Of a DNA stretch of 64,000 nt, positions 49,088-57,878 are shown in pieces. The notes beneath the pieces were generated by a model. The model made no database searches. It was not told where the DNA came from and was given only the letters and a program-made list of their open reading frames with translations. Each line of letters begins with the position of its first letter. Positions within the stretch are counted from its first letter, which is position 1. The translations under genes and the position numbers were made by a program. Source of the DNA: Pseudomonadota bacterium (lineage in GTDB: Bacteria; Pseudomonadota; Alphaproteobacteria; Rhodobacterales; Rhodobacteraceae). The DNA is taken from the NCBI GenBank assembly GCA_020161615.1, contig JAIUPD010000002.1, forward strand, positions 434,001 to 498,000, given 5' to 3'.

Positions 49088-50242
49088 TCAGAGGCAGGCC
49101 TCGAACAGCGCGCGGGTATTCTCGGCATTCATCTCGATGGGATTGCCGCCGCAGGAGGGATCCTCCAGCGCCATCTCGGTCAGCGTGGCGAGGTCGGGGT
49201 TGGTGACGCCCAGCGCGGTCAGGTTGGCCGGGATTGCCAGCGTCGAACGCAGGTCCATCACCGCCGCGCGGAACCCCTCATACCCGCCCGCGATGCCGAT
49301 ATAGGCGGCGGCACGGCTCAGGCGCTCCTCGATGGCCGGGCGGTTGAAATCCAGCACCATCGGCATGACCACCGCATTCGTGGTGCCGTGATGGGTGTTG
49401 TAAACCGCGCCGATGGGATGGCTCAGCGAATGGATCGCGCCGAGGCCCTTCTGGAAGGCGACGGCCCCCATGGCGGCGGCGGACATCATATGCGCGCGGG
49501 CCTCCAGATCGCTGGGATTGGCATAGACCTTCGGCAGGTTCTCGAACACCAGCCGCATCCCTTCCAGCGCAATGCCCTGCGACATCGGGTGGTAGAAGGG
49601 GCTGCAATAGGCCTCGAGACAATGCGCCAGCGCGTCCATGCCGGTCCCGGCGGTGATGAAGCGCGGCATCCCCACGGTCAGGGCCGGGTCGCAGATCGTG
49701 ACCTTCGGCATCAGCGCCGGGTGGAAGATGATCTTCTTCTTGTGCGTCGTCGCATTGGTCAGCACCCCCGCGCGCCCCACTTCCGAACCGGTGCCGGCGG
49801 TGGTGGGGACGGCGATGATCGGCGCGATCCTGGCGGCATCGGCGCGGGTCCACCAATCGCCGATATCCTCCAGATCCCAGACACTGAGGGACGCCGGTTG
49901 CCCCGCCATCAGCGCGATCATCTTGCCCAGATCCAACGCCGAGCCGCCGCCGAAACAGATCACCCCGTCATGCGCGCCCGCCTTGTAGACGGCAATACCG
50001 GCGGCCATGTTCGCCTCGGTCGGGTTGGCGTCGACCTCGGAGAAGAGGGCTTTGCCAAGCCCGCCCGCCTCCAGCACCGCCAGCGCCTCGGCGGTGATCG
50101 GCAGGGCGGCCAGCGCCTTGTCCGTGACCAGCAAGGGCGCTTTCATGCCGACCGCCTTGGCGTGATCGGCCAGTTCCTTGACGCGCCCCACGCCGAATTT
50201 CACGGCCGTAGGGTAGGACCAGTTCATGGTGGGGACGTTCAT
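49088..50242 (-). CDS. Iron-containing alcohol dehydrogenase
   Basis: Group III Fe-dependent NAD(P) alcohol dehydrogenase (384 residues). NAD-binding GVICFGGGSALDLGKMIAL, PTTAGTGSEVGRAGV, and the iron ligands in TAGTGMDALAHCLEAY, AIHSLSHPIGAVYNTHHGTTNAVV. ATG 50242 overlaps the aldehyde dehydrogenase stop (ATGA). It is the last gene of the 49-58 kb catabolic cluster, where it would oxidise an alcohol to the aldehyde taken by its neighbour. Confidence 0.92.
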   Translation of the reverse strand: MNVPTMNWSYPTAVKFGVGRVKELADHAKAVGMKAPLLVTDKALAALPITAEALAVLEAGGLGKALFSEVDANPTEANMAAGIAVYKAGAHDGVICFGGGSALDLGKMIALMAGQPASLSVWDLEDIGDWWTRADAARIAPIIAVPTTAGTGSEVGRAGVLTNATTHKKKIIFHPALMPKVTICDPALTVGMPRFITAGTGMDALAHCLEAYCSPFYHPMSQGIALEGMRLVFENLPKVYANPSDLEARAHMMSAAAMGAVAFQKGLGAIHSLSHPIGAVYNTHHGTTNAVVMPMVLDFNRPAIEERLSRAAAYIGIAGGYEGFRAAVMDLRSTLAIPANLTALGVTNPDLATLTEMALEDPSCGGNPIEMNAENTRALFEACL

Positions 50243-51624
50243 TTCGTGACCTTCTTCAGATGGTAAGACTTCGGCCGCGTGACCGATTGATAACCCAGCG
50301 CCGACAGCGCGGCGCCCCGGCCGGTATCCTTGCAGCCGGTCCAGCACAAGGCCGGGTCGAGATAGTCGCAGCGGTTCATGAACACGGTCCCCGTCTCGAT
50401 CCGCGCGCCGATCTCGGCGGCGACCTCGGCATCGGCGGTCCAGATCGAGGCGGTGAGCCCGTAGTGGCAATCGTTCATCAGGGCGAGGGCTTCCTCGTCG
50501 TCTAAGACCTTCATGATCCCGACCACCGGGCCGAAGCTTTCCTCGGTCATCACCCGCATGGAATGGTCCACATTGACCAGGATCTGCGGCGCCAGATAGG
50601 CGCCGCCGTCATCGGCGGGGAAAAGCGCGGGGTCGATCAGGGGCTTGGCGCCGGCGGCCACGGCCTCGGCCACCTGCTCGCGCACGATCCGTGCGAAACG
50701 GGCATGAGCCATCGGGCCGAGGGTGGTTTCCGGCTCGAACGGGTTGCCGAGCTTCAGCGCCTTCACCCAGGCGACCGCCTTCTCGACGAAGGCGTCGTAG
50801 AGGCTCTCGTGCACATAGATCCGCTCGATCCCGCAGCAGCACTGGCCCGCGTTGAACATGGCGCCGTCCATCAGGCTGTCCACCGCCGCATCGAGGTCGG
50901 CATCGGCCCTGACATAGCCCGGGTCCTTGCCGCCCAGTTCCAGCCCGACCCCGGTGAAGGTGCCCGCCGCCGCCTTCTCGATAGCCACGCCGCCGCCCAC
51001 CGAGCCCGTGAAGTTGACGAAGCCAAAGGCCCGGGCGCCGATCAGGGCCTCGGTCGTGGCATGGTCCAGCACGACGTTCTGGAACACATCCGCCGGAACG
51101 CCCGCCTCGGCCATGGCCATGCCGATCCGCTCGCCCACCAGCAGCGTCTGCGAGGCGTGTTTCAGCACCACCGCATTGCCTGCGATCAGCGCCGGGACAA
51201 TCGTGTTCATCGCCGTCATGTAGGGATAGTTCCAGGGCGCGATGACCAGTACCACGCCCACCGCTTCCCGCGCGATGTAGCGGCGGAAGGTGGCGCCATC
51301 CTCGATCATGGTGGGCGCCAGCGCCTCGGCTGCGATGCTGGCCATGTAGCGCGAACGCTCGTTCATGCCGCCGAATTCGCCGCCATAGCGGGTGGGGCGG
51401 CCCATCTGCCAGGCCAACTCCTCGACCACCGGCGCTTTCATCGCGTTCAGCGCCTCGACCCCGGCCATGACCAGCGCGATGCGCTCGTCCAGCGGGCGCG
51501 CGGCCCAGGCCTTCTGCGCCGATTTGGCGCGGGCGGCGGCGGCCCGGGCCTCGGCCAGGGGCAGGGCGGGCCGCTCGGCATAGATCCGCCCGTCGACGGG
51601 CGAGAGGCATTGGATGGTCGTCAT
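50239..51624 (-). CDS. NAD(P)-dependent aldehyde dehydrogenase
   Basis: Aldehyde dehydrogenase (461 residues). Coenzyme motif VIAPWNYPYMTAMNTIVPAL, VNFTGSVGGGVAIEKAA, general base Glu in LELGGKDPGYV, catalytic Cys in FNAGQCCCGIERIY (three adjacent cysteines), and EESFGPVVGI. It is coupled to the alcohol dehydrogenase gene downstream. Substrate unknown; in this cluster a gamma-glutamylamino aldehyde is a reasonable guess. Confidence 0.92.
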   Translation of the reverse strand: MTTIQCLSPVDGRIYAERPALPLAEARAAAARAKSAQKAWAARPLDERIALVMAGVEALNAMKAPVVEELAWQMGRPTRYGGEFGGMNERSRYMASIAAEALAPTMIEDGATFRRYIAREAVGVVLVIAPWNYPYMTAMNTIVPALIAGNAVVLKHASQTLLVGERIGMAMAEAGVPADVFQNVVLDHATTEALIGARAFGFVNFTGSVGGGVAIEKAAAGTFTGVGLELGGKDPGYVRADADLDAAVDSLMDGAMFNAGQCCCGIERIYVHESLYDAFVEKAVAWVKALKLGNPFEPETTLGPMAHARFARIVREQVAEAVAAGAKPLIDPALFPADDGGAYLAPQILVNVDHSMRVMTEESFGPVVGIMKVLDDEEALALMNDCHYGLTASIWTADAEVAAEIGARIETGTVFMNRCDYLDPALCWTGCKDTGRGAALSALGYQSVTRPKSYHLKKVTK

Positions 51625-51683
51625 TCTGGCTCCTTGGTCAGCGCGGGGGCGCGGCGCCTTGGCCCGCCCCCGCCGGTGTTTGT

Positions 51684-52268
51684 CTAGGGATTGGTCCGCC
51701 GGATCGGCCCGCAGAGGCCCCGGGCCCGCTGCGCGCCGCAGTCAATGCGGAAGCTTGCGTCGAGATCGCCCTGATCGACAGTGCGGAACCGGCCGTCGAT
51801 CCGCCCCGCGCAGCCGTTGTCGCCGTCGATCCCGTAGCGCACCAGCACATGCACCACGTCGAAGCGGTCGGTCGGGCAGCAGGCCTCGACCCGCACCCGG
51901 TCCAGAAGGCTGTCCTGCCCATGCGGCAGATGCGGATAGATGCCGACCCAGCGCGTCCAGTTCATGCGGCTGTTGCCGCCGATGGAGGATTGGCAGGCCG
52001 CCGGGATGGCATGGTTGCGCCGCTCGGCCCAGAGCGCGCCGATACAGGCCCTCAGCGCGCCATGGGCGTTGACCCGGCACTGGTTCGGCCGCCCGTTCGA
52101 GCAGGTGCCCGAGGCGTCCATCTCGATCAGGCGCTGGAGATTGTTGTAAATGTTTGGCCCCATGACGGCGATGCTGGCGCGGCAGCCGCGGCTGATATCG
52201 GCGCTGGCGGGGGCGGCAAGGGTCAGGGCAAGCCCGGCCGCAGCCAGGGCGGAGAAACGTCTTTTCAT
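51684..52268 (-). CDS. Cysteine-rich secreted protein of unknown function
   Basis: An unrecognised 194-residue protein with a signal peptide (MKRRFSALAAAGLALTLAAPASA). The mature part has about nine cysteines (RGCRAS, GTCSNGRPNQCR, LRACIG, PAACQSS, EACCPTD, NGCAGR, IDCGAQ, GLCGP), so disulfides in the periplasm are likely. ATG 52268 is chosen because TGAGG lies 7 nt upstream; ATG 52280 lacks one. It lies on the same strand between the aldehyde dehydrogenase and the glutamine-synthetase-like genes, with 59- and 217-nt gaps. Confidence 0.75.
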   Translation of the reverse strand: MKRRFSALAAAGLALTLAAPASADISRGCRASIAVMGPNIYNNLQRLIEMDASGTCSNGRPNQCRVNAHGALRACIGALWAERRNHAIPAACQSSIGGNSRMNWTRWVGIYPHLPHGQDSLLDRVRVEACCPTDRFDVVHVLVRYGIDGDNGCAGRIDGRFRTVDQGDLDASFRIDCGAQRARGLCGPIRRTNP

Positions 52269-52485
52269 GACAAACCTCATGTCAGGCCGCCCCGGCCCGG
52301 ACCGGACAGAGGCGGGTTTCAATGAGGAGGAGAGTATCATTTTTCGCCGCTCCGGCCCAGACACGGGTCCGCGACCCGGCCTGCCCGCGGCGCGCAGGGC
52401 AGGGTGCTGCCCGCCGCCGACCGGGGGCAGGGCCGTCCGCTCAACAGGGTGCCGGGGCTGCGCCATGCTGCAGGGGTCCCGGGGC

Positions 52486-53853
52486 TCAGGCCTGTTCCAG
52501 GCCCCGCTTCAGCTCCCAGTCGGTGACGACCCGGTCGGCCTCGGCGATTTCCCAGCGGGCGGCGTGAACGTAGTGATCGACCACCGCCTCGCCCAGCGCG
52601 CCGCGCAGCCAGACCGAGCTTTCGGCCAGATCCGCCGCCTCGCGCAGCGTCTTGGGGATCTCCCGCGCGCCCTGGGCGGCGTACATGTCGCCCTTCAGTT
52701 CCGGCTCCAGCGTCAGCTTCTGCTCGATCCCGTCGAGCCCCGCGGCAAGAAGCGCCGCGCACGCGGTATAGGGGTTGAGGTCGGCGCCCCCGATCCGGCA
52801 TTCGACCCGCACGCCCTTGGTGCCCGCCCCGCAGACCCGGAAGCCCGCGGTGCGGTTATCGGCCGACCAGACGGCCTTGGTGGGCGCGAAGAGCCCGACG
52901 CAGAAGCGCTTGTAGCTGTTGACATAGGGCGCCAGGAACAGGGTGATGTCCCGCGCATGGGCCAGCTGGCCGGCCAGGAAATGCTTCATCAGCTCGGACA
53001 TGCCATGCTCGTCCGCCTTGTCGGCGAAAGCCGCCTCGCCGCCCGTGGTCCAGAGCGACTGGTGGACATGCGAGGACGAGCCCGCCTTGTCATGGTGATA
53101 CTTGGCCATGAAGGTGACCGATTTGCCCATCGCATGGGCGATCTCGCGCGTGGCGGCCTTGGTGATCGTGTGATGGTCGGCGGTGGTCAGGGCATCGGCG
53201 TAGCGGATATTGACCTCGGCCTGGCCCGCCTCGGCCTCGCCCTTGGTGTTCTCGACCGGGATGCCCGCGCCGTAAAGCCCGTTCCTCAGGGCCCGCATCA
53301 GCGGCTCTTCCTTGGTGGTCTGGAAGATGTGGTAATCCTCGTTGTAGCCCGAGATCGGCACGAGGTTCTGGAAACCCTTGTCGCGGAACTGCTCATAGCT
53401 GTTCTCGAAGACGAAGAATTCCAGCTCTGTCGCCATCATCGCGTCATAGCCCAGCGCCTTGGCCCGGGCGATCTGGCGCTTGAGGATGGCGCGGGGGCTG
53501 ACGGCGATTTCCTCATGCGTGTGGTGGTCGAGCAGATCGCAAAGCACCAGCGCCGTGCCCGGAAGCCAGGGCACCCGGCGCAGCGTCGCCAGATCGGGCT
53601 TCATCAGGTAATCGCCATAGCCCTGCGCCCAACTCGCCGCCGCATAGCCCGGGACCGGATTCATCGCCATGTCCACGGTCAGCAGGTAATTGCAGCAATG
53701 CGTCTCTTCCCAGCCGTGGCCAAGGAAATGCGCGGCATGGAAACGCTTGCCCATCAGCCGCCCCTGCATGTCGATGCCGGCCACGACCACGGTGTCGATC
53801 TCGCCGGCCTCGAAGGCCGCGCCCAGGGTTTCCAGCGTCAGATATCCGCTCAT
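52486..53853 (-). CDS. Glutamine-synthetase-family ligase (gamma-glutamyl-amine ligase type)
   Basis: GS-fold enzyme (455 residues) of the PuuA/GlnA3-like group that joins glutamate to an amine. Metal and ATP sites: MMATELEFFVFENS, GEAEAGQAEVNIRYADAL, FMAKYHHDKAGSSSHVHQSLW, then PTKAVWSADNRTAGFRVCG and VECRIGGADLNPYTACAALL. The adenylylation-site tyrosine region of true GlnA is absent. Its neighbours (alcohol and aldehyde dehydrogenases, amidohydrolase, TRAP importer) suggest gamma-glutamylation of an imported amino alcohol or amine. Confidence 0.88.
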   Translation of the reverse strand: MSGYLTLETLGAAFEAGEIDTVVVAGIDMQGRLMGKRFHAAHFLGHGWEETHCCNYLLTVDMAMNPVPGYAAASWAQGYGDYLMKPDLATLRRVPWLPGTALVLCDLLDHHTHEEIAVSPRAILKRQIARAKALGYDAMMATELEFFVFENSYEQFRDKGFQNLVPISGYNEDYHIFQTTKEEPLMRALRNGLYGAGIPVENTKGEAEAGQAEVNIRYADALTTADHHTITKAATREIAHAMGKSVTFMAKYHHDKAGSSSHVHQSLWTTGGEAAFADKADEHGMSELMKHFLAGQLAHARDITLFLAPYVNSYKRFCVGLFAPTKAVWSADNRTAGFRVCGAGTKGVRVECRIGGADLNPYTACAALLAAGLDGIEQKLTLEPELKGDMYAAQGAREIPKTLREAADLAESSVWLRGALGEAVVDHYVHAARWEIAEADRVVTDWELKRGLEQA

Positions 53854-53881
53854 CTCGTCCTCACCGGGAGCGCGCCGCGCG

Positions 53882-53981
53882 TCCCATCATCTTGCCTGAA
53901 ATACTCACGGGGTTTGCAAAGGGGCCCGTGGGCCCCTTTGGCGGGGGGTGCGGGGGGCTGGCCCCCCGCTTTCCCCGGTCA
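53882..53981 (-). repeat. 3'-end repeat cassette, copy D
   Basis: Follows the distal TGA of the TRAP binding-protein gene on the minus strand. GCGGGGGGC/GCCCCCCGC hairpin (53950-53969), the CCCCCCGCACCCCC block, a perfect AAAGGGGCCC/GGGCCCCTTT hairpin (53918-53939), then CCCGTGAGTATTTCAGGCAAG. The hairpin takes the place of the TTCAAGG stem of copies A and B with all pairs kept. Confidence 0.75.
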
Positions 53982-55016
53982 CGAATAGCGGTAGGGCCGC
54001 CCGGCGCGGTCCATGGCCGCGTTGTAATCCTTGAAGATCTGCACGACCCGCGCCTTGGTCTCGCTTTCCGCGCCGATTTCGTCCCAGAAGGTCCGCGCCG
54101 CGGTTTCGACGGTCGCCCATTCGGCATCGGGGATCGCCGTCAGTTCCAGCTTGGTGCCCTCGGTCCGGTAGCGCGCCTCGCCCGCCCAGTACCAGTGCTA
54201 GCGGTAGTAATGCGACTGCTCGAAGCAGGTCGCGACCAGATTCTGCAGCTTCGGCGACAGTTCGTTCCAGCGGTCCATGTTCGAGAAGAAATGCCCGATC
54301 CAGGCGCCCGAGATGTTGTTGGTCAGGAAATGGCTGGTGACATCGGCCCAGCCGACCGTATAGGCCTCGGTCGCGCCGCACCAGGCCACGCCGTCGATCT
54401 CGCGCGTCTGCAACGCGATCTCCACATCCTCCCACGGCACGGTCACCGGCACCACGCCGAACTGGCTGAGGAAGCGCCCGGCGGTCGGGAAGGTGAAGAC
54501 GCGCTTGCCCTGCAGATCGGCCAGCGAGGTGATGGGCGAGGAGGTGATGAAATGGCAGGGGTCCCAGGACCCGGCCGAGATGTGCTTGACGCCCACCGCG
54601 GCATAGGCCTCGCCCCAGATCTCGTTCAGGCCCCAGTTGTTGAAGAGCGCCGGCACGTCCAGCGAATAGCGGCTGGCGAGCGGGAAATAACCGCCGAACA
54701 CCGTCACTTCCGTGGGGGAGGCCATGGAATCGTCGTCCGATTGCACGCAGTCAATGGTGCCGCGCTGCAGCGCCTGGAACAGTTCGCCCGTCGGCACGAT
54801 CTGATCGGCGTAATAGAGGTCGATCTGCATCTCGTCGCCTGCGATGGCGTTGAACATGTCGACCGCCGGTTTCACCACGAATTCGCCCAGCGCCGCGCCG
54901 GCATAGGTCTGCATCCGCCAGCGGATCGTCGATTGCGCATGGACCGCCGGGGCCGCCAGTGCCGCCGCGCCGCCCAGGGCGCTGGTGGTCAGGAACTTCC
55001 GTCTCGTCGTCGTCAT
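53979..55016 (-). pseudogene. TRAP transporter substrate-binding protein (DctP family) with in-frame TAG
   Basis: DctP-type binding protein: Tat signal (TTTRRKFLTTSALGG), IRWRMQTYAGAALGEFVVKPAVDMF, YADQIVPTGELFQALQRGTIDCVQ and WEDVEIALQTREIDGVAWCG. Codon 273 (54200-54198) is TAG after SHYYR. The same frame then runs 72 codons to TGA at 53981-53979 and stays family-like (HWYWAGEARYRTEGTKLELT ... YNAAMDRAGRPYRYS), with normal GC-rich codon use. One base change (GAG to TAG would fit SHYYREHWYW) explains it. A recent nonsense mutation, a sequencing error or read-through are the options. AAGGAG precedes ATG 55016. Confidence 0.88.
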
Positions 55017-55068
55017 TTCCGTATCTCCTTCTGTTGGGCTTGGGATGGGCCTTCGGGCCTTCTGGGGT

Positions 55069-56397
55069 TCAGGGATCATACAGCGTCTGCGGCATCCAGA
55101 GCGCGATTTGCGGGAAGATCATGATCAGCGCGAGGCCGAGGATCATCACCCCCACGAAGGGCACGATGGAGCGATAGATATCGGCCAGCGAGACCTCTTT
55201 CGGCGCCATGGCGCGCATCAGGAACAGGTTGTAGCCAAAGGGCGGCGTCATATAGGCGATCTGGCAGGTGATCGTGTAAAGGACACCATACCACACCAGA
55301 TCGAATTCCAGGGCCCGGACGATGGGCACGTAAAGCGGCGCCACGATCACCAGCATAGCGGTGTCATCGAGGAAGGTCCCCATCAGGATGAAGCTCAGCT
55401 GCATCAGGATCAGGATCTGCCAGCGGTTGAGGCCCAGGTCGGTGATGAACAGCTCGCGGACGAAATCCACCGCGCGCAGCCCGTCGAAGATCGCCCCGAA
55501 GGCCAGCGCCGCCAGGATGATCCACAGGAACATGCAGCTGACCGACAGGGTCTGCACCAGGCAGGTTTCCCACACCTGCCGCGTCATCCGCCCCTTGAAG
55601 GCCGAGGCGGCGACGGCGGCCAGCGCGCCGATGACCGAGCTTTCCACCAGCCGCGTATAACCCAGGATGAAGGGCACCATCATCACCAGGAAAATGCCCA
55701 GCGGCAGCACGCCCGCCAGAAGCAGCTTGTTCTTTTCGGCGCGCGAGATGCCGGCCCGTTCCTCGGCCGAAAGGACCGGACCCAGCGCCGGATTGATCCG
55801 GCAGCGCAGCCAGATATAGGCGATGAAGAGCGAGGCCATCAGCAGCCCCGGCAGGATCCCGGCGAGCCACAGCTGCGCCACCGGCTGCCGGGCGATCATC
55901 GCGTAAAGGACCATGACCACCGAAGGCGGGATCAGGATGCCCAGCGATGAGCCCGCCTGGATCACCCCTGTCACCATCCTCTTGTCGTAATTGCGTTTCA
56001 GCAGTTCCGGCAGCGCGATGGTCGAGCCGATGGCCATCCCCGCCACGCTGAGGCCGTTCATCGCCGAAATCAGCACCATCAGCACGATGGTCCCGATGGC
56101 GAGGCCCCCGGGCACCGGCCCGAACCAGACGTGGAACATCCGGTAAAGGTCATCGGCCAGCCGCGATTCCGACAGGACATAGCCCATGAAGATGAACATC
56201 GGCAGCGTGATGAGCGGGAACCAGTTCATCAGCTTGAACGCCTGTGAGAAGGCGATGTCATGTCCGCCCCGGTCGCCCCAGAGGAAGAGCGCGGCCACCA
56301 CGGCGACGAAGCCGATCACGCCGAACATCCGCTGTCCGGTCAGCATCAGCAGCAGCAGGCTGCCGAACATCAGCGCGGCGATCATCTCGGTGGGCAT
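55069..56397 (-). CDS. TRAP transporter large permease DctM
   Basis: Large membrane subunit (442 residues, about 12 helices) of a TRAP carboxylate-type importer. Marks: TLPMFIFMGYVLSESRLADDLYR, ISAMNGLSVAGMAIGSTIALPEL, GSSLGILIPPSVVMVLYAMI and TPPFGYNLFLMRAM. The start ATG overlaps the dctQ stop (TGATG). Both permease genes are intact, unlike the binding-protein gene 52 nt downstream. Confidence 0.93.
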   Translation of the reverse strand: MPTEMIAALMFGSLLLLMLTGQRMFGVIGFVAVVAALFLWGDRGGHDIAFSQAFKLMNWFPLITLPMFIFMGYVLSESRLADDLYRMFHVWFGPVPGGLAIGTIVLMVLISAMNGLSVAGMAIGSTIALPELLKRNYDKRMVTGVIQAGSSLGILIPPSVVMVLYAMIARQPVAQLWLAGILPGLLMASLFIAYIWLRCRINPALGPVLSAEERAGISRAEKNKLLLAGVLPLGIFLVMMVPFILGYTRLVESSVIGALAAVAASAFKGRMTRQVWETCLVQTLSVSCMFLWIILAALAFGAIFDGLRAVDFVRELFITDLGLNRWQILILMQLSFILMGTFLDDTAMLVIVAPLYVPIVRALEFDLVWYGVLYTITCQIAYMTPPFGYNLFLMRAMAPKEVSLADIYRSIVPFVGVMILGLALIMIFPQIALWMPQTLYDP

Positions 56398-56903
56398 CAG
56401 ATCTCCTCGCCTTTCAGGCGTCCGATGTCGCGGATGGTGAAGGCCAGGACCTGAAGGATCATCATCAGGATGCCCAGCACCATGATCGCCTTGACCGGCG
56501 CCATATAGGGCCGCCAAAGGCCGCGCCGCCGCTCGCCGTATTCCAGGGCGTATTGCAGGCTTTCCCACCCGCCCCAGAGCAGCACGATCAGGTAGAAGAG
56601 CAGCGAGCCCACGGTCAGGATATCGACCAGCGCCCGCGTCTTGTCGGACCAGCGCGAATAAAGCAGGTCCATGCGCACGGCCGAGCCCAGTTGCAGCGCA
56701 TAGGCGCCGCCGATCATGAAATAGCCCATGAGCAGGAACTGGGCCATTTCGTCGGTCCAGATCGGCGGGGTGCCGAAGGCCCGGGCCAGCGCGCCATAGA
56801 GCATGACCCCCATCAGGGCCAGCAGCGAATACATGGCGATCCGGCCGAAGAGCCAGTTGAACCTTTCGACCCAGCGGACATAGGCGATCAGGAATCCCGG
56901 CAT
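56397..56903 (-). CDS. TRAP transporter small permease DctQ
   Basis: Four-helix small subunit (168 residues). WTDEMAQFLLMGYFMIGGAYALQLGSAVRMDLLYSRW carries the conserved DE-x10-G region of DctQ. ATG 56903 overlaps the amidohydrolase stop; a GTG one codon upstream is possible. It works with the DctM next to it. Confidence 0.9.
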   Translation of the reverse strand: MPGFLIAYVRWVERFNWLFGRIAMYSLLALMGVMLYGALARAFGTPPIWTDEMAQFLLMGYFMIGGAYALQLGSAVRMDLLYSRWSDKTRALVDILTVGSLLFYLIVLLWGGWESLQYALEYGERRRGLWRPYMAPVKAIMVLGILMMILQVLAFTIRDIGRLKGEEI

Positions 56904-57739
56904 CACACGGCCCCCGTCGCGGTCAGCGCCGCCGCCAGCACCGGCGCCAGACGCTCGGCCATCGCCGCCTGCGCGGGGGCGTCGGCGATCAGGTCGTTGC
57001 GGATTTCCAGCATGGTGTTCGGCAGCCGCATCGGCACGGCGTGCAGGCGGATCGTGTGGGTCACGTCGCCGGCCGCCGAATAGGGTTCGTTCAGGCGGGT
57101 GTCCAGGCCGCAGCCCTTCGCCGCCTCGATCACCGCATGGGTCAGGGTCTGGTCGTCGTCATGGATCACCCCGAATTCGACCGCGCGCTTCATGCCGAAA
57201 TAGACCGGGGTGAAGGAATGCACGGCGATCAGCGCCGGGCGGCGGCCCCGGGCGACCAGCCGCGCGATCTCGGTGCCGAGGGTGGCGTGAAAGGGCAGGC
57301 AGATCGCCTCGGTCCGGGCCAGCCGGTCGGCAGGCGTCAGGCCTTTGTTGCCGGGAATTTCGTGGATTTCCGATTTCGCGGGCATGGCGGCGGGGTGGTC
57401 GGGTGCGCGGTTCAGGTCATAGGCCAGCCGCGACAGCGGTGCCGAGACCAGCACCGCGCCCCCCGCGACCGGCGCCAGCCGCGCCGCCAGGCCTCGCGCC
57501 AGGCCCAACGCGCCGATGTCCCAGGCGGCGTGCGATTCCCGCGCCTCGGCCGACAATCCCAGATCGCCGCCCAGCACCGGCCAGTCCAGCGGCAGCACGT
57601 TCGAGGCATGGTCGCAGATCAGCACCAGCCCCGCCGGTTCCGTGCCCGGGCCGGGCTGGCCCGCGGCATCCCACTGCTCCACCAGCCCCTCGAAACGCGG
57701 CAGAGGGGCGTCGGCGGCACGCAGAGCGGAGAGGGACAT
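56903..57739 (-). CDS. N-formylglutamate amidohydrolase family protein
   Basis: HutG/FGase-family zinc amidohydrolase (278 residues). Marks: GLVLICDHASNVLPLDW, ESHAAWDIGALGLA, APLSRLAYDLNRAPDHPAAMP, IAVHSFTPVYFGMKR and LPNTMLEIRNDLI. No hut genes are present, so histidine degradation is unlikely. As first gene of the TRAP/GS cluster it may cleave a gamma- or N-glutamyl amide and release glutamate. Confidence 0.88.
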   Translation of the reverse strand: MSLSALRAADAPLPRFEGLVEQWDAAGQPGPGTEPAGLVLICDHASNVLPLDWPVLGGDLGLSAEARESHAAWDIGALGLARGLAARLAPVAGGAVLVSAPLSRLAYDLNRAPDHPAAMPAKSEIHEIPGNKGLTPADRLARTEAICLPFHATLGTEIARLVARGRRPALIAVHSFTPVYFGMKRAVEFGVIHDDDQTLTHAVIEAAKGCGLDTRLNEPYSAAGDVTHTIRLHAVPMRLPNTMLEIRNDLIADAPAQAAMAERLAPVLAAALTATGAV

Positions 57740-57798
57740 GAGCAGGGACTCCGGGTTCGGTCCCTGAAGCCTCGGCCATCGCGGGCAATTCTGTCAAG

Positions 57799-57815
57799 TT
57801 CTTTTCGGAAAGGAA
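57799..57815. promoter_or_regulatory. Candidate RpiR operator
   Basis: TTCTTTTCGGAAAGGAA is an imperfect palindrome (TTC-TTT-C centre G-AAA-GAA) in the 139-bp AT-richer gap between the divergent amidohydrolase and RpiR genes. GAAATTTC lies beside it. RpiR-family proteins often bind such GAAA/TTTC palindromes. Confidence 0.5.
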
Positions 57816-57878
57816 ATTTCTGTTACAAATCGCACAAACGGCGCTAGGCTGTTTTCTGAGCACCAAGCCGGGCCCCCG

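Noticed and set aside
51684-52466. Upstream extension of the cysteine-rich secreted protein
   Set aside because: The extension would bury the signal peptide inside the protein, and a ribosome-binding site lies before ATG 52268.
54198-54200. TAG read as pyrrolysine or another recoded residue
   Set aside because: No pyrrolysine genes are visible, DctP proteins have no known recoded residue, and TAG is used as an ordinary stop elsewhere in the window (for example at 20594).
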